A stretch of 64,000 nucleotides of DNA from Bradyrhizobium sp. JYMT SZCCT0180 (GTDB lineage: Bacteria; Pseudomonadota; Alphaproteobacteria; Rhizobiales; Xanthobacteraceae). A program made the position numbers and the translations under genes. Shown here one piece after another: positions 11,712 through 20,173 of the stretch. The stretch lies in the NCBI RefSeq assembly GCF_018130165.1, contig NZ_JAFCLZ010000033.1:1-64000 (forward strand). The letters run 5' to 3'. A model generated the notes under the pieces. The model did no database searches and was not told the DNA's origin. It worked only from the letters and a program-made list of their open reading frames with translations. Each line of letters starts with the position of its first letter. The first letter of the stretch is position 1.

Positions 11712-13058
11712 TCACGGCTTGTTCGGATCGAATCGCTTTTCCAGTCCCTGCCAGCAATCCGCGTAGTCGTCCTGCAAGGTCGCCGACTTCGCCGCGTGCG
11801 CGGTGACGCGCTGCGGGTAGCGGGTCTCGAACATGAAGGCCATGGTGCCTGTCAACTTCACCGGCTTCAGCTCGCCGTTGCTCGCATGATCGAAGGCCTG
11901 GCGATCCGGGCCGTGCGGCAGCATCATGTTGTGCAGGCTGATGCCACCGGGCACAAAGCCTTCCGGCTTGGCGTCGTAGACGCCGTAGATCAGCCCCATG
12001 AACTCCGACATGATGTTCATGTGATACCAGGGCGGACGGAAGGTGTTTTCCGCGACCGCCCAGCGCTCCGGGAAAATCACAAAGTCGATGTTCGCCGTGC
12101 CGGCGGTTTCCGACGGCGAGGTCAGCACCGTGAAGATCGAGGGATCCGGATGGTCGAAGCCGATGGCGCCGACCGGCGAGAAGGTGCGCAGGTCGTATTT
12201 GTAGGGCGCGTAATTGCCGTGCCACGCCACCACGTCGATCGGCGAATGCGGCAAGGTCGTCTTGAACAGCGAACCGCCCCATTTCACGAACAGTTCGGTC
12301 GGCGTATCCTTGTCCTCGTACGCCGCCACCGGCGTCAGAAAGTCGCGCGAATTGGCCAGGCAATTGGCGCCGATCGGACCACGTTCGGGCAGCGTGAAGG
12401 CGCCGCCATAGTTCTCGCAGAGATAGCCTCGCGCCGGGCCGTTGGTGAGTTCGACGCGGAATTTGACCCCACGCGGGATCACGACGATCTCGCCGGGCTC
12501 GGCGTCGATGCGGCCGAACTCGGTGACAAGGCGCAGCTTGCCCTGCTGCAGCACGAACATCATCTCACCATCGGCATTGTAGAAATGCTGGTCGACCATC
12601 GATCTGGTGATGAGATAGACGTGCGCCGCCATGCCGGCCTGGGTGTTGGCGTCGCCCGCCGTGGTCATGGTCTGCACACCCTGCAGGAAGGTGGTGTCCT
12701 CCTTCGGGATCGGCGCCGGATCCCAGCGCAATTGCGCGATCGGCAGTTCATATTCATGGCACGGCGCGGTACGCCACAATCCCGCATCAGCCTTCTCAAA
12801 ACGTCCCGAATGCCTCACCGAGGGGCGAATGCGATACAGCCACGACCGCTCGTTGGCGCCGCGCGGCGCTGTGAACGGCGAGCCGGAAAGCTGCTCGGCG
12901 TAGAGGCCATAGGCACAGCGCTGCGGCGAGTTGCGACCCATTGGCAGCGCGCCCGGCAGCGCCTCGGTCTCAAAGCTGTTGCCGAAGCCGGACATGTAGC
13001 CCGGCGTGACCCCAACGGTGCCTCGGGAAATCGTATCAGGCGAGGTGTTGATATTCAT
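11712..13058 (-). CDS. hmgA: Homogentisate 1,2-dioxygenase
   Basis: Opens the homogentisate ring to maleylacetoacetate using iron(II). 448 residues, full family length. The iron ligands are visible in PWYHMNIMSEFMG (His and Glu six residues apart) and in MMLPHGPD (His 36 residues after the first), which matches the human His335, Glu341, His371 spacing. ATG 13058 is chosen because AAGGAGG lies six bases upstream; the upstream in-frame ATG at 13064 touches that site and cannot use it. Fourth of five genes in the minus-strand operon. No maleylacetoacetate isomerase gene is present in the window. Confidence 0.97.
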   Translation of the reverse strand: MNINTSPDTISRGTVGVTPGYMSGFGNSFETEALPGALPMGRNSPQRCAYGLYAEQLSGSPFTAPRGANERSWLYRIRPSVRHSGRFEKADAGLWRTAPCHEYELPIAQLRWDPAPIPKEDTTFLQGVQTMTTAGDANTQAGMAAHVYLITRSMVDQHFYNADGEMMFVLQQGKLRLVTEFGRIDAEPGEIVVIPRGVKFRVELTNGPARGYLCENYGGAFTLPERGPIGANCLANSRDFLTPVAAYEDKDTPTELFVKWGGSLFKTTLPHSPIDVVAWHGNYAPYKYDLRTFSPVGAIGFDHPDPSIFTVLTSPSETAGTANIDFVIFPERWAVAENTFRPPWYHMNIMSEFMGLIYGVYDAKPEGFVPGGISLHNMMLPHGPDRQAFDHASNGELKPVKLTGTMAFMFETRYPQRVTAHAAKSATLQDDYADCWQGLEKRFDPNKP

Positions 13059-13077
13059 GGTCATCCTCCTTCATCTT

Positions 13078-13150
13078 GCGCATGATCTTGTCCGAAAACC
13101 GGTACCCACCCCGCATCAAGTGCGGGGCAGGCTTTTTCGGGATCATGCGC
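13078..13150. repeat. Long palindromic repeat, family R9
   Basis: Perfect 10-base outer arms GCGCATGATC (13078-13087) and GATCATGCGC (13141-13150), with inner arms CCGAAAA/TTTTCGG and CCCCGCA/TGCGGGG. The right arm includes the stop codon (13143-13145) of the MBL gene. I associate this type with many Rhizobiales genomes. Confidence 0.85.
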
Positions 13151-14096
13151 CTTGCAGGGCGGCCCACATTTCCTGATCGCGCTTGTCGGTCCAGATCACG
13201 GGGTCGTCGATTCCCGAGGCCTCGTCGAACGCGCGCGAGACGTTGAACGGCAGGCAGTGCTCATAGATCGCAAAGCTGGAAAATTTCGGGTCCATCACCT
13301 CGCGCGTCGCCGCCATCGATTCCTTGAGGTTGCGGCCGCGGGCGACCGAGGTCTCGGCCGCACCGTAGAGCGAGGTGACGAAATCGCGCGTCATCGCAAT
13401 CGCATCGCGTCCGGTCGCCAGCCCCTTGAGCGCATCGCCGCGGCCGGGTGCGATCGCCTTGGGATTGAAGGCGCGGATTTCGTTAAGGGTCGTCGGCCAT
13501 TCGCGCAAATGCGCATCGCCGCAATAACAGGCCGAATGATATTCGATCAGGTCGCCGGAGAACATCACTTCGGCATCGGGCACCCACGCCACGATGTCGC
13601 CGGACGTGTGCCCCGCGCCGAGCTGCATCAGGCGCACTTCGCGCTTGCCGAGATAGATCGACATCTCGCCTTCGAAGGTCAGCGTCGGCCAGGTCAGCCC
13701 GGGAATGCTCTGAGCATCCTGGAACAGGCGCGGGAAGCGGCCATATTCGGAATCCCAATCCTGCTGGCCGCGCTCCTCGATCAGGCGATGGGTTTCGGCA
13801 GAGGCCACGATGCCCTGCGCCTTGTAGGCGGAGGCACCGAGTACGCGCACGGCGTGGTAATGCGACAGCACGACATATTTGATCGGCTTGTCGGTGACGG
13901 TGCGCACCCGTTCGATCACCTTGTTCGCCATCGCCGGCGTCGACTGCGCGTCGAATACGAGGCAGCCGTCGTCGCCGACAATGATTGCCGAATTCGGATC
14001 GCCTTCAGCGGTGAAGGCGTAGAGATCAGTACCGATCTCGGAGAAAGTGATCTTCTTCTCTGCCATGTCCGTGGTGGACGCGAAACCCTTGGCCAT
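13143..14096 (-). CDS. Metallo-beta-lactamase-fold protein with altered metal motif
   Basis: 317 residues with the MBL fold. The usual zinc motif HxHxDH reads H79-Y-H81-A-V83-R84, so the Asp and third His of the motif are missing. Later metal ligands seem to be present: AGHTSGD for the next His and FSGDLIEYH for the bridging Asp. It lies between DUF2783 and hmgA in the homogentisate operon, so it may act on a hydrolysable pathway intermediate or thioester, but this is guesswork. ATG 14096 follows AAGGA; a TTG just before is also in frame. The stop codon is inside a palindromic repeat. Confidence 0.82.
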   Translation of the reverse strand: MAKGFASTTDMAEKKITFSEIGTDLYAFTAEGDPNSAIIVGDDGCLVFDAQSTPAMANKVIERVRTVTDKPIKYVVLSHYHAVRVLGASAYKAQGIVASAETHRLIEERGQQDWDSEYGRFPRLFQDAQSIPGLTWPTLTFEGEMSIYLGKREVRLMQLGAGHTSGDIVAWVPDAEVMFSGDLIEYHSACYCGDAHLREWPTTLNEIRAFNPKAIAPGRGDALKGLATGRDAIAMTRDFVTSLYGAAETSVARGRNLKESMAATREVMDPKFSSFAIYEHCLPFNVSRAFDEASGIDDPVIWTDKRDQEMWAALQGA

Positions 14097-14127
14097 CAAT
14101 TTAATCCTTTTGCGCTAGCTCTATCCC

Positions 14128-14209
14128 CGTCATTGCGAGCGTAGCGAAGCAATCCATTGTCACCTCGCCTGTGGAGGGATGGATTGCTTTGCTGCGCTCG
14201 CAATGACGG
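14128..14209. repeat. Palindromic repeat, family R1
   Basis: Arms CGTCATTGCGAGCGTAGCGA and CTGCGCTCGCAATGACGG are inverted. It lies within the operon between DUF2783 and the MBL gene. Confidence 0.85.
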
Positions 14210-14222
14210 CATGTTCATACTT

Positions 14223-14456
14223 CTACTGTTGTTGCTGTTGCTGCTGTTGCTGCTGGCTGGCATCGAGCATCCGCCGCTTGGCGAGCGCGATGGCTTCATA
14301 CAAGACCGCGATGTCGCCGATATGATTAGCGAGCACCAGAACCAGCGCGGCGTCGAGATCGGCGCTTTGCGCATCGCTTAAGCCCCGATGCGCCTCGACG
14401 ATGGCGCGGAAGGCGTCGTCGGGTTTTGCGAAATTCGAACTGGTGGACAGCGTCAT
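14223..14456 (-). CDS. DUF2783-type small protein with C-terminal polyglutamine tail
   Basis: 77 residues. The helical core (KPDDAFRAIVEAHRGLSD, then DLDAALVLVLANHIGDIAV) resembles DUF2783 proteins, which I recall next to FAD hydroxylases in alphaproteobacteria; the role is unknown. The protein ends in ten consecutive Gln encoded by a mixed CAG/CAA run at 14226-14255. Its ATG overlaps the stop of the upstream flavin hydroxylase gene by four bases (ATGA), which implies translational coupling and a shared job. The repeated codons could vary in number between strains. Confidence 0.8.
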   Translation of the reverse strand: MTLSTSSNFAKPDDAFRAIVEAHRGLSDAQSADLDAALVLVLANHIGDIAVLYEAIALAKRRMLDASQQQQQQQQQQ

Positions 14457-16078
14457 GACAGTCCTCGATTGAGACCCGCCGCACGCGCCAACGCCGCATC
14501 CAGCGCCGGCCGGGTCGGATGCCGGAAGCGCGCGGCGACATAGCCGTCGGGCCGCAGCAGATAGGTGGTGCCAGGCTCGGCGTCGTAGCGCGTACCCGCA
14601 AGGCCCCTGGTGTCGGCAAGGCCGTCGCCGCCGCCGATGCGAATGGTTTCCACGCCTTCGGGCGCATCGATCGCGGCACCGTTGCCAAATTCCAGCAATG
14701 TGAATTGCGCTCCCTTGCCAACGAAGGCTTCGGTCAGAAACATCGACTGACCGCTCGCTGCCGCAATCGGCGCATCCGGCATCGACGCGCCGGGTCGCGG
14801 GCCGCCGCGCCACGCATCGCGATCGGCGGTTGATAGCGGCGTGTCATAGGTGGAAGGTACCGACAGCCGTCCGCCATTGACCATGCGCTTGCCGAATTCG
14901 GTTTCCTTGGCCAGCGACAGCACCGCCTTGCGCAGCCGCGCCTCCTGCTGCGATACCGGCGCCATGAAATCGGTCGAGCGCGTGGACTCGCGGATGTTCT
15001 CGTCCGCCGCGGCGCTGCGTTCGGTGTGGTAACTCTCCAGCAGCGCTTCCGGCGACGACCCGCGCAACACGCGATCGAGTTTCCAGGCGATGTTCTCGGC
15101 GTCTTCGAGGCCTGAATTGGCGCCGCGGGCGCCGAACGGCGAGACCTGATGTGCGGCATCGCCGGCAAAGATCACCCGGCCGTGCAAGAACTTGTCCATC
15201 CGGCGGCACTGGAATTTGTACAGCGAGATCCATTCGAAATCGAATTTGTCATGGCCAAGCATGCGCGCGATCCGTGGCCGTACATTTTCCGGGCGCTTCT
15301 CGACGACAGGATCAGCATCCGGATGCAGCTGCAGGTCGATGCGCCAGATGTCGTCCGGCTGCTTGTGCAACAGCGCGGAGCGTCCGGCGTGGAACGGCGG
15401 ATCGAACCAGAACCAGCGCTCGGTCGGGAACGCCGCCGTCATCTTGACGTCGGCGATCAGGAATTGATCTTCGAACACTTGCCCGGCGAATTCCGCACCC
15501 ACCATCTGCCGCAACGACGAGCGGGCGCCGTCGCAGGCGACGACGAAGCCGGCATGCAGCCGGTACGGTCCGTCAGGCGTTTCGACCGTCAACAGCACAT
15601 GGTCGTTGCGCTGTTCGAGGCCGATCACCTTGTTGCGCCAGCGCAGGTCGATGCCGGAAAGCTCCTGGACCCGATCGACCAGATAGGCCTCGGCATAGAA
15701 CTGCTGCAGGTTGATAAAGGCCGGCCGCTTGTGGCCCTCCTCCGGCAGCAAATTGAACTGGTAGAGCTGCGAAGCGCCGTGAAAAATCTTGCCGACGCTC
15801 CAGACCACGCCCTTGTCGACCATGCGCTGGCCGACGCCGAGCCGGTCCCAGAATTCCAGCGAACGTTTGGAAAAGCAGATCGCGCGCGAGCCCTCGCCGA
15901 TCCGGTCGGCATCGTCGAGCAGCACCACGGATTGGCCGCGCTGCGCCAGATCGATCGCCAGCGACAGCCCGACCGGCCCGGCGCCGACCACCACGACGGG
16001 ATGTTCGGCCACATCAGCACCCGCCCGATTCTGGTCGGGGTGCCTGCGGTAGCCGAATTGGGTTTTGGTCTGGACCAT
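14453..16078 (-). CDS. FAD-dependent aromatic hydroxylase (MhpA/PheA-like flavoprotein monooxygenase)
   Basis: 541 residues, class A flavoprotein monooxygenase. The dinucleotide-binding motif is VVVVGAGPVGLSLAIDLA near the N-terminus, followed by the mid-protein CDGARSSLRQ (the DG motif) and GDAAHQVSPFGARGANSGLEDA (the GD motif), then a thioredoxin-like C-terminal domain. First gene of the operon leading to DUF2783, MBL, hmgA and fahA, so it probably feeds an aromatic acid into homogentisate, for example by hydroxylating 3-hydroxyphenylacetate; the substrate is an inference from context. ATG 16078 is preferred to an upstream TTG at 16099. Divergent from a MarR regulator with a clear operator between. 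Confidence 0.88.
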   Translation of the reverse strand: MVQTKTQFGYRRHPDQNRAGADVAEHPVVVVGAGPVGLSLAIDLAQRGQSVVLLDDADRIGEGSRAICFSKRSLEFWDRLGVGQRMVDKGVVWSVGKIFHGASQLYQFNLLPEEGHKRPAFINLQQFYAEAYLVDRVQELSGIDLRWRNKVIGLEQRNDHVLLTVETPDGPYRLHAGFVVACDGARSSLRQMVGAEFAGQVFEDQFLIADVKMTAAFPTERWFWFDPPFHAGRSALLHKQPDDIWRIDLQLHPDADPVVEKRPENVRPRIARMLGHDKFDFEWISLYKFQCRRMDKFLHGRVIFAGDAAHQVSPFGARGANSGLEDAENIAWKLDRVLRGSSPEALLESYHTERSAAADENIRESTRSTDFMAPVSQQEARLRKAVLSLAKETEFGKRMVNGGRLSVPSTYDTPLSTADRDAWRGGPRPGASMPDAPIAAASGQSMFLTEAFVGKGAQFTLLEFGNGAAIDAPEGVETIRIGGGDGLADTRGLAGTRYDAEPGTTYLLRPDGYVAARFRHPTRPALDAALARAAGLNRGLS

Positions 16079-16120
16079 TGGAAGGTTTACTCTGGCCAAG
16101 GGTGCGCGGACTTGCTAAAT

Positions 16121-16138
16121 TAGTCGCATCTGCAACTA
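16121..16138. promoter_or_regulatory. Probable MarR operator
   Basis: TAGTCGCA-TC-TGCAACTA is an 18-base inverted repeat with one mismatch per arm pair (7 of 8 pairs match). It lies in the 107 bases between the divergent hydroxylase and MarR genes, the position expected for an autoregulatory site controlling both. Confidence 0.7.
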
Positions 16139-16185
16139 TCTTAAACCCGCTGGCGCCCCCGGCGTCAACTGAAATTGGAGCGATT

Positions 16186-16773
16186 TTGGCCAACGCGTCG
16201 TCCAGCGAGAACAGCGCCCGATCCCGATCCGCGCCCGACAGCGACGCGCGCAAAGACGGCGATAAGGACGGAACGCCATCAAAGGTCGCAAAAAACGGCG
16301 GACGTCTCGACCTCTTCAAGTTCGTGCCGTTCCGGCTGAACCGGCTGGCGGCAGAAGTCTCCTCGGCGCTCTCGGCCGAATATCAGGTGCGGTACGGGCT
16401 CGACATTCCGGAATGGCGCGTGCTGGCGACGCTCGGTTTCCGCGTTGAGCCCTGCAGCGCGCAATACATCGCCCACTGCACCCGCACTCATAAATCGACC
16501 ATCAGCCGCGCGGTCACCACGCTGATGAAACGGCAGATGATCGAGCGCGTCGAGAACGAAGAGGACCGCCGCGAATTCCGACTGCGCATGACCGGGAAAG
16601 GCAAGGCGCTGTATGAGGAGTTGATCCCGCGCCTGCTGCGCCGGGAACAGGAGATTTTGTCGTGCCTCTCCGCGCCGGAGCGAAAGGCGCTGGCCGCGCT
16701 GCTCGGCAAGATCGAGGCAAGTCTGGATCTCGTGCAGACCAGTGCCGAGGCCGACGCGAAGGAAGCGTATTAG
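16186..16773 (+). CDS. MarR-family transcriptional regulator
   Basis: 195 residues. A low-complexity charged N-terminal tail of about 45 residues precedes the winged helix-turn-helix (EWRVLATLGF, then CTRTHKSTISRAVTTLMKRQMIERVENEEDRREFRLRMTGKG, the recognition helix and wing). The TTG start at 16186 has GGAG five bases upstream; starting at the in-frame ATG at 16078 would put the operator inside the gene and overlap the divergent hydroxylase start. Family members are usually repressors released by aromatic acids, so this one probably controls the homogentisate operon. Confidence 0.9.
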   Translation: MANASSSENSARSRSAPDSDARKDGDKDGTPSKVAKNGGRLDLFKFVPFRLNRLAAEVSSALSAEYQVRYGLDIPEWRVLATLGFRVEPCSAQYIAHCTRTHKSTISRAVTTLMKRQMIERVENEEDRREFRLRMTGKGKALYEELIPRLLRREQEILSCLSAPERKALAALLGKIEASLDLVQTSAEADAKEAY

Positions 16774-16780
16774 TCTTCAA

Positions 16781-16885
16781 CCCTCATGGTGAGGAGGCGC
16801 TTCTTCAGCGCCGTCTCGAACCATGAGGCCACAGACGGGCCTGCATCCTTCGAGACGCCGCTTCGCGGCTCCTCAGGATGAGGAT
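16781..16885. repeat. Palindromic repeat, family R8
   Basis: CCCTCATGGTGAGGAGGCGC and GCGGCTCCTCAGGATGAGG form imperfect inverted arms, with CTCGAACCATGAGG and CTTCGAGACG inside. Only one copy is in the window; I recall the type as common in Bradyrhizobium. Confidence 0.7.
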
Positions 16886-16922
16886 CTGTCAGCATGCCAG
16901 CGCGAACTTTCAACCGCTCCGC

Positions 16923-17267
16923 CTACTTCACCGCCGTCACCACGATTTCCACGATATGCGGCGGTTCGAGTTCGACGCCGAGGCAGGCGCGCATCGGCGG
17001 GTTGGCCTTGTCGACCCATTCGTCCCAGGCGCGGTTCATCTCGCTTTTGCACTTCATGTCGGAGATGTAGACGATCGCCGACAGGATCTTGCTCTTGTTT
17101 GAACCGCACAGGGCAAGGCTCTCGTCGATACGTGCGAGCGCCTTGACGCTCTGCTCGTACATCGAAGGCGTCACAGGATCGGGCGCGACCGCCACGGTGA
17201 GCACCAGATCATCGTGAACGACGGCGCGGCTGCGGGTTGGCGTGAGGCCGGGAAAGCGCTCGATCAT
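16923..17267 (-). CDS. RidA/YjgF-family protein
   Basis: 114 residues, the usual length of RidA-like trimeric proteins, which hydrolyse reactive enamine/imine intermediates or carry out related steps. Visible features are IVYISDMKCKSEMNRAWDEWV and the substrate-binding Arg in PMRACLGVEL followed by the C-terminal IVEIVVTAVK strand. ATG 17267 follows AGGAGC. It begins 12 bases after the end of the lactonase-like gene on the same strand, so the two are probably one operon. The exact substrate cannot be told. Confidence 0.88.
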   Translation of the reverse strand: MIERFPGLTPTRSRAVVHDDLVLTVAVAPDPVTPSMYEQSVKALARIDESLALCGSNKSKILSAIVYISDMKCKSEMNRAWDEWVDKANPPMRACLGVELEPPHIVEIVVTAVK

Positions 17268-17279
17268 GGCTTGCTCCTA

Positions 17280-18083
17280 CTACACGAACGATCGCGACGG
17301 CGCCAGATGCAAGGCGAATGCATCGACCTTGTCGCTGGCCCGCGGATAGATCTCGCTCACGATCGGATCATGGCCAGGAATGAAACGATCGGGGTGGCCG
17401 GCCAGCTTTTCAACGATCTCCCAGCCCTGCACCATGTCGCCGACATTGTAGACGATCGGAAACGGGCTGCGCTTCTGCAGGTTGGCGTAGTAATGCGCGG
17501 CGTCCGAGGCCAGCACCACCGGCCCGCGCGCGGTCTCGACCCGCACCACCTGCAAACCATCGGAATGGCCGCCTACGCGATGCACGGTGACGCCGGGCGC
17601 GATCTCGCCATCGCCATTATGGAACGTGACGCGCTCGCCATAGACATGGCGCACCATCAGCGTGACGTGTTCGACGGAGAACGGGTGCCGGATCAGGCCG
17701 TTGCACATGCAGCGCCCGGTCGCGTAGCTCATCTCGCGATCCTGCAGATGGAACCGGGCACCGGGGAAGCGGTCGAGGTTGCCGGCGTGGTCGTAATGCA
17801 GATGGGTGACGACGACGTCCTTGATGCTGTCGGCCTTGACGCCAAACGCCTCCAGCGCGTCGACCGGATTGAGGTTGAGCTTGCGCGACCGCGCCTTGGC
17901 TTCCTCGGCGTTGAAGCCGGTATCGACCAGGATCTCGCGGCCGTGGCCGCGGATCAGCCAGACGAAGTAGTCGAGGTCCTGCGCCGTGGTGTCGTGCGGA
18001 TCCGGTATCAGGAAGTTCAGATGAGGGGTGCGCGGCGACATCGTCGCATAGCGCAGTGCGTAGATTTCGTAGGCATTTCCCAT
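17280..18083 (-). CDS. N-acyl homoserine lactonase-like MBL hydrolase
   Basis: 267 residues, metallo-beta-lactamase fold with the complete zinc motif HLHYDHAGN near residue 113, then GGHSDG, ASDAAHYY and a C-terminal GHD. Length and motif order fit the AttM/AiiA-type lactonase family, but many members hydrolyse other lactones. Being in one unit with a RidA-like gene points more to catabolism than to quorum quenching. ATG 18083 is chosen because the family start YEIYALRYATM follows; the ribosome binding site is weak. Confidence 0.82.
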   Translation of the reverse strand: MGNAYEIYALRYATMSPRTPHLNFLIPDPHDTTAQDLDYFVWLIRGHGREILVDTGFNAEEAKARSRKLNLNPVDALEAFGVKADSIKDVVVTHLHYDHAGNLDRFPGARFHLQDREMSYATGRCMCNGLIRHPFSVEHVTLMVRHVYGERVTFHNGDGEIAPGVTVHRVGGHSDGLQVVRVETARGPVVLASDAAHYYANLQKRSPFPIVYNVGDMVQGWEIVEKLAGHPDRFIPGHDPIVSEIYPRASDKVDAFALHLAPSRSFV

Positions 18084-18500
18084 CGGTGTCACTTTTCTTG
18101 AGGTTTGAGTTTTGGCCGACGTCCACAACAAGCCATCGCCATCCGCAAAGGTCAAACCTCCAGTGCGAATGACCATCACATGACTGGGCGGGCGCACCCA
18201 ATGTGAGACCGGTTACACCGCCGGTGGCTGGCCGGGCACCAGGGCCACGGCTGGCCCTTGGGAAAGGGTTCACGCAACCACCGGATGATCACGCACCGCA
18301 ATTTCACGACGAACGGGATTTATTCCCCCTCAATCCCCAAGGAATCCCCAGAGGTTCATCGCGGTGAATTGTCGCAATTAACGTCGCCTTCGCAAGTGGT
18401 TGACGGCCTGCGGGGCTCGTTTGATAATGCGGTTTGCGTGGAGTATGGTCGCCGCGGCGCAAGCTGGGATCGGCGCTTTTTTGGCTGGACTGCGGTGATA
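18084..18500. other. Divergent intergenic region with a Crp-like site
   Basis: 417 bases between the lactonase-like gene and the caspase-like gene. At 18202-18217 there is TGTGAGACCGGTTACA, one mismatch from TGTGA-N6-TCACA. The rest has GC-rich imperfect hairpins (around 18210-18265) and no convincing gene. Confidence 0.45.
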
Positions 18501-20036
18501 ATGAAAATCCGCCTTGCATTGCTGCTCACAGTGATTTTTTCCGTGGCGTCGATCGCCCCGTCGTTCGGGGCCGGCGAGCGCTTTGCGCTGGTGATCGGCA
18601 ATTCGAAATATCCGGATGCCGAAGCGCCGCTGAAAGAGCCGATCAACGACGCGCGCGATGTCGCCGAAGAACTCAAGCGCGATGGCTTCAACGTCGATAT
18701 CGGCGAAAACCTCACCGGCGACGGCATGCGCCGGGCCTTCGAGCGCCTGTACGGCAAGATCAAGCCCGGCTCGGTCGCCCTGATCTTCTTCTCGGGTTTC
18801 GGCATCCAGGCGAACCGCCAGAGCTACATGATCCCGGTCGACGCGCAGATCTGGGCCGAGGCCGACGTGCGGCGCGACGGCTTCAGCCTCGAGATGGTGC
18901 TGGGCGAGATCAACAGCCGCGGCGCCGGCGTCAAGATCGCCCTGGTCGACGCCTCCCGGCGCAATCCGTTCGAGCGCCGGTTCCGCAGTTTTTCCGCCGG
19001 ACTTGCGCCGGTCATTGCGCCGAACGGCTCTCTGGTGATGTATTCGGCGGCCCTTTCGTCGGTCATTTCGGATAATGGCAGCGATCGCAGCCTGTTTGTG
19101 CGGGAACTGCTCAAGGAAATCCGCACCCCCGATTTGATGGCCGAGGAAACTTTGAATCGCACCCGGGTCGGCGTCACCCGCGCCTCGCGCCAGGAACAGG
19201 TGCCGTGGATTTCGTCGTCGCTGGCCGAGGATTTCTCCTTCATCCCGGGTGGTGGCGCAGGGCCGAAGCCTTCGAGTCCGCCCCCGCCGGCCCCGCCTCC
19301 GGTTGTCACCCCCTCTCCGCCTCCGGTCGCCATCGCTCCTCCGGCTCCACCCACGCCAACACCGACACCCGCTCCGTCACCTCCGCCCGCCCAGGTGGCC
19401 ATTGCGACGCCGGCACCGCCGCCGCCCGCACCGCCGCCGACCGTAGTACCGCCACCGCCAAAACAGATCGAAGTCACGGTTCCGCCACCCGCACCGCCAG
19501 CCAAGCCGCCCGAGGGCAACACGGCGATCGCGGCGCTCGCCGATGATCCGACCATCAAGAGCCTCACCGCCAGGCTCAACGACAACCCCGACGATGGCGC
19601 CGCGCTGTATCGGCGGGGCCAGGTCTATGCCAGCAAGGGTGCCTACGAACTCGCGATCAAGGACTTCAACAATTCGCTGCGGCTCAACCCGAAGGATGTG
19701 GAAGCCTACAACAACCGCTGTTGGGCCCGCACGGTGATCGGCGACCTGCAGGCCGCGCTGAAGGATTGCAACGAGGCGCTGCGGCTGCGGCCGAATTTCG
19801 TCGATGCGCTGGACAGCCGCGGCCTCGTCAACCTCAAGAGCGGACAGACCAAGAATGCAATTGCTGACTTCGACGCCGCGCTGAAGATCAACCCGAGATT
19901 GACCTCTTCGCTGTACGGAAGGGGCATTGCCAAGAAGCGCAACGGCTCGATCCCGGAAGGCGATCTGGATATCAGCAACGCCAAGGCGATGGATCCGAAT
20001 ATCGTTAAGGAATTCGCCGATTACGGGGTACAGTGA
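18501..20036 (+). CDS. Secreted caspase-fold pseudoenzyme with proline-rich linker and TPR repeats
   Basis: 511 residues. A signal peptide (about 1-25, ending PSFGAG) is followed by a caspase-like p20 domain starting ERFALVIGNSKYPDAEAPL. The catalytic His position reads SGFG with Phe100 in place of the His of SGHG, and the catalytic Cys position reads VDAS with Ser152 in place of the Cys of DAC, so proteolysis is unlikely. Then comes a proline-rich linker (about 256-340) and about four TPR repeats to the end. ATG 18501 is chosen because it starts the signal peptide. OmpA-like gene follows 137 bases downstream. A paralogue is at 39827-40666. The role is probably periplasmic scaffolding. Confidence 0.85.
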   Translation: MKIRLALLLTVIFSVASIAPSFGAGERFALVIGNSKYPDAEAPLKEPINDARDVAEELKRDGFNVDIGENLTGDGMRRAFERLYGKIKPGSVALIFFSGFGIQANRQSYMIPVDAQIWAEADVRRDGFSLEMVLGEINSRGAGVKIALVDASRRNPFERRFRSFSAGLAPVIAPNGSLVMYSAALSSVISDNGSDRSLFVRELLKEIRTPDLMAEETLNRTRVGVTRASRQEQVPWISSSLAEDFSFIPGGGAGPKPSSPPPPAPPPVVTPSPPPVAIAPPAPPTPTPTPAPSPPPAQVAIATPAPPPPAPPPTVVPPPPKQIEVTVPPPAPPAKPPEGNTAIAALADDPTIKSLTARLNDNPDDGAALYRRGQVYASKGAYELAIKDFNNSLRLNPKDVEAYNNRCWARTVIGDLQAALKDCNEALRLRPNFVDALDSRGLVNLKSGQTKNAIADFDAALKINPRLTSSLYGRGIAKKRNGSIPEGDLDISNAKAMDPNIVKEFADYGVQ

Positions 20037-20173
20037 CGATTATTTGACGCTAATTGGCGGCCCCCTCGAACCGGCAGGCGGGCGGCTAGACTAACCGTAA
20101 TAGGCCGCGACCGGATTGGTCCGGCAGCTCATTTTGAATCACGTTTTGGAACCACGCGCAGGAGGGACTGGTA

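Noticed and set aside
17280..18083. A quorum-quenching operon
   Set aside because: Only the lactonase-like fold supports it; there are no LuxI/LuxR genes nearby and a RidA-like partner fits catabolism better.
18501..20036. A caspase-type cell-death or anti-phage effector
   Set aside because: Catalytic His and Cys are missing and the protein is exported, which does not fit a cytoplasmic suicide protease.
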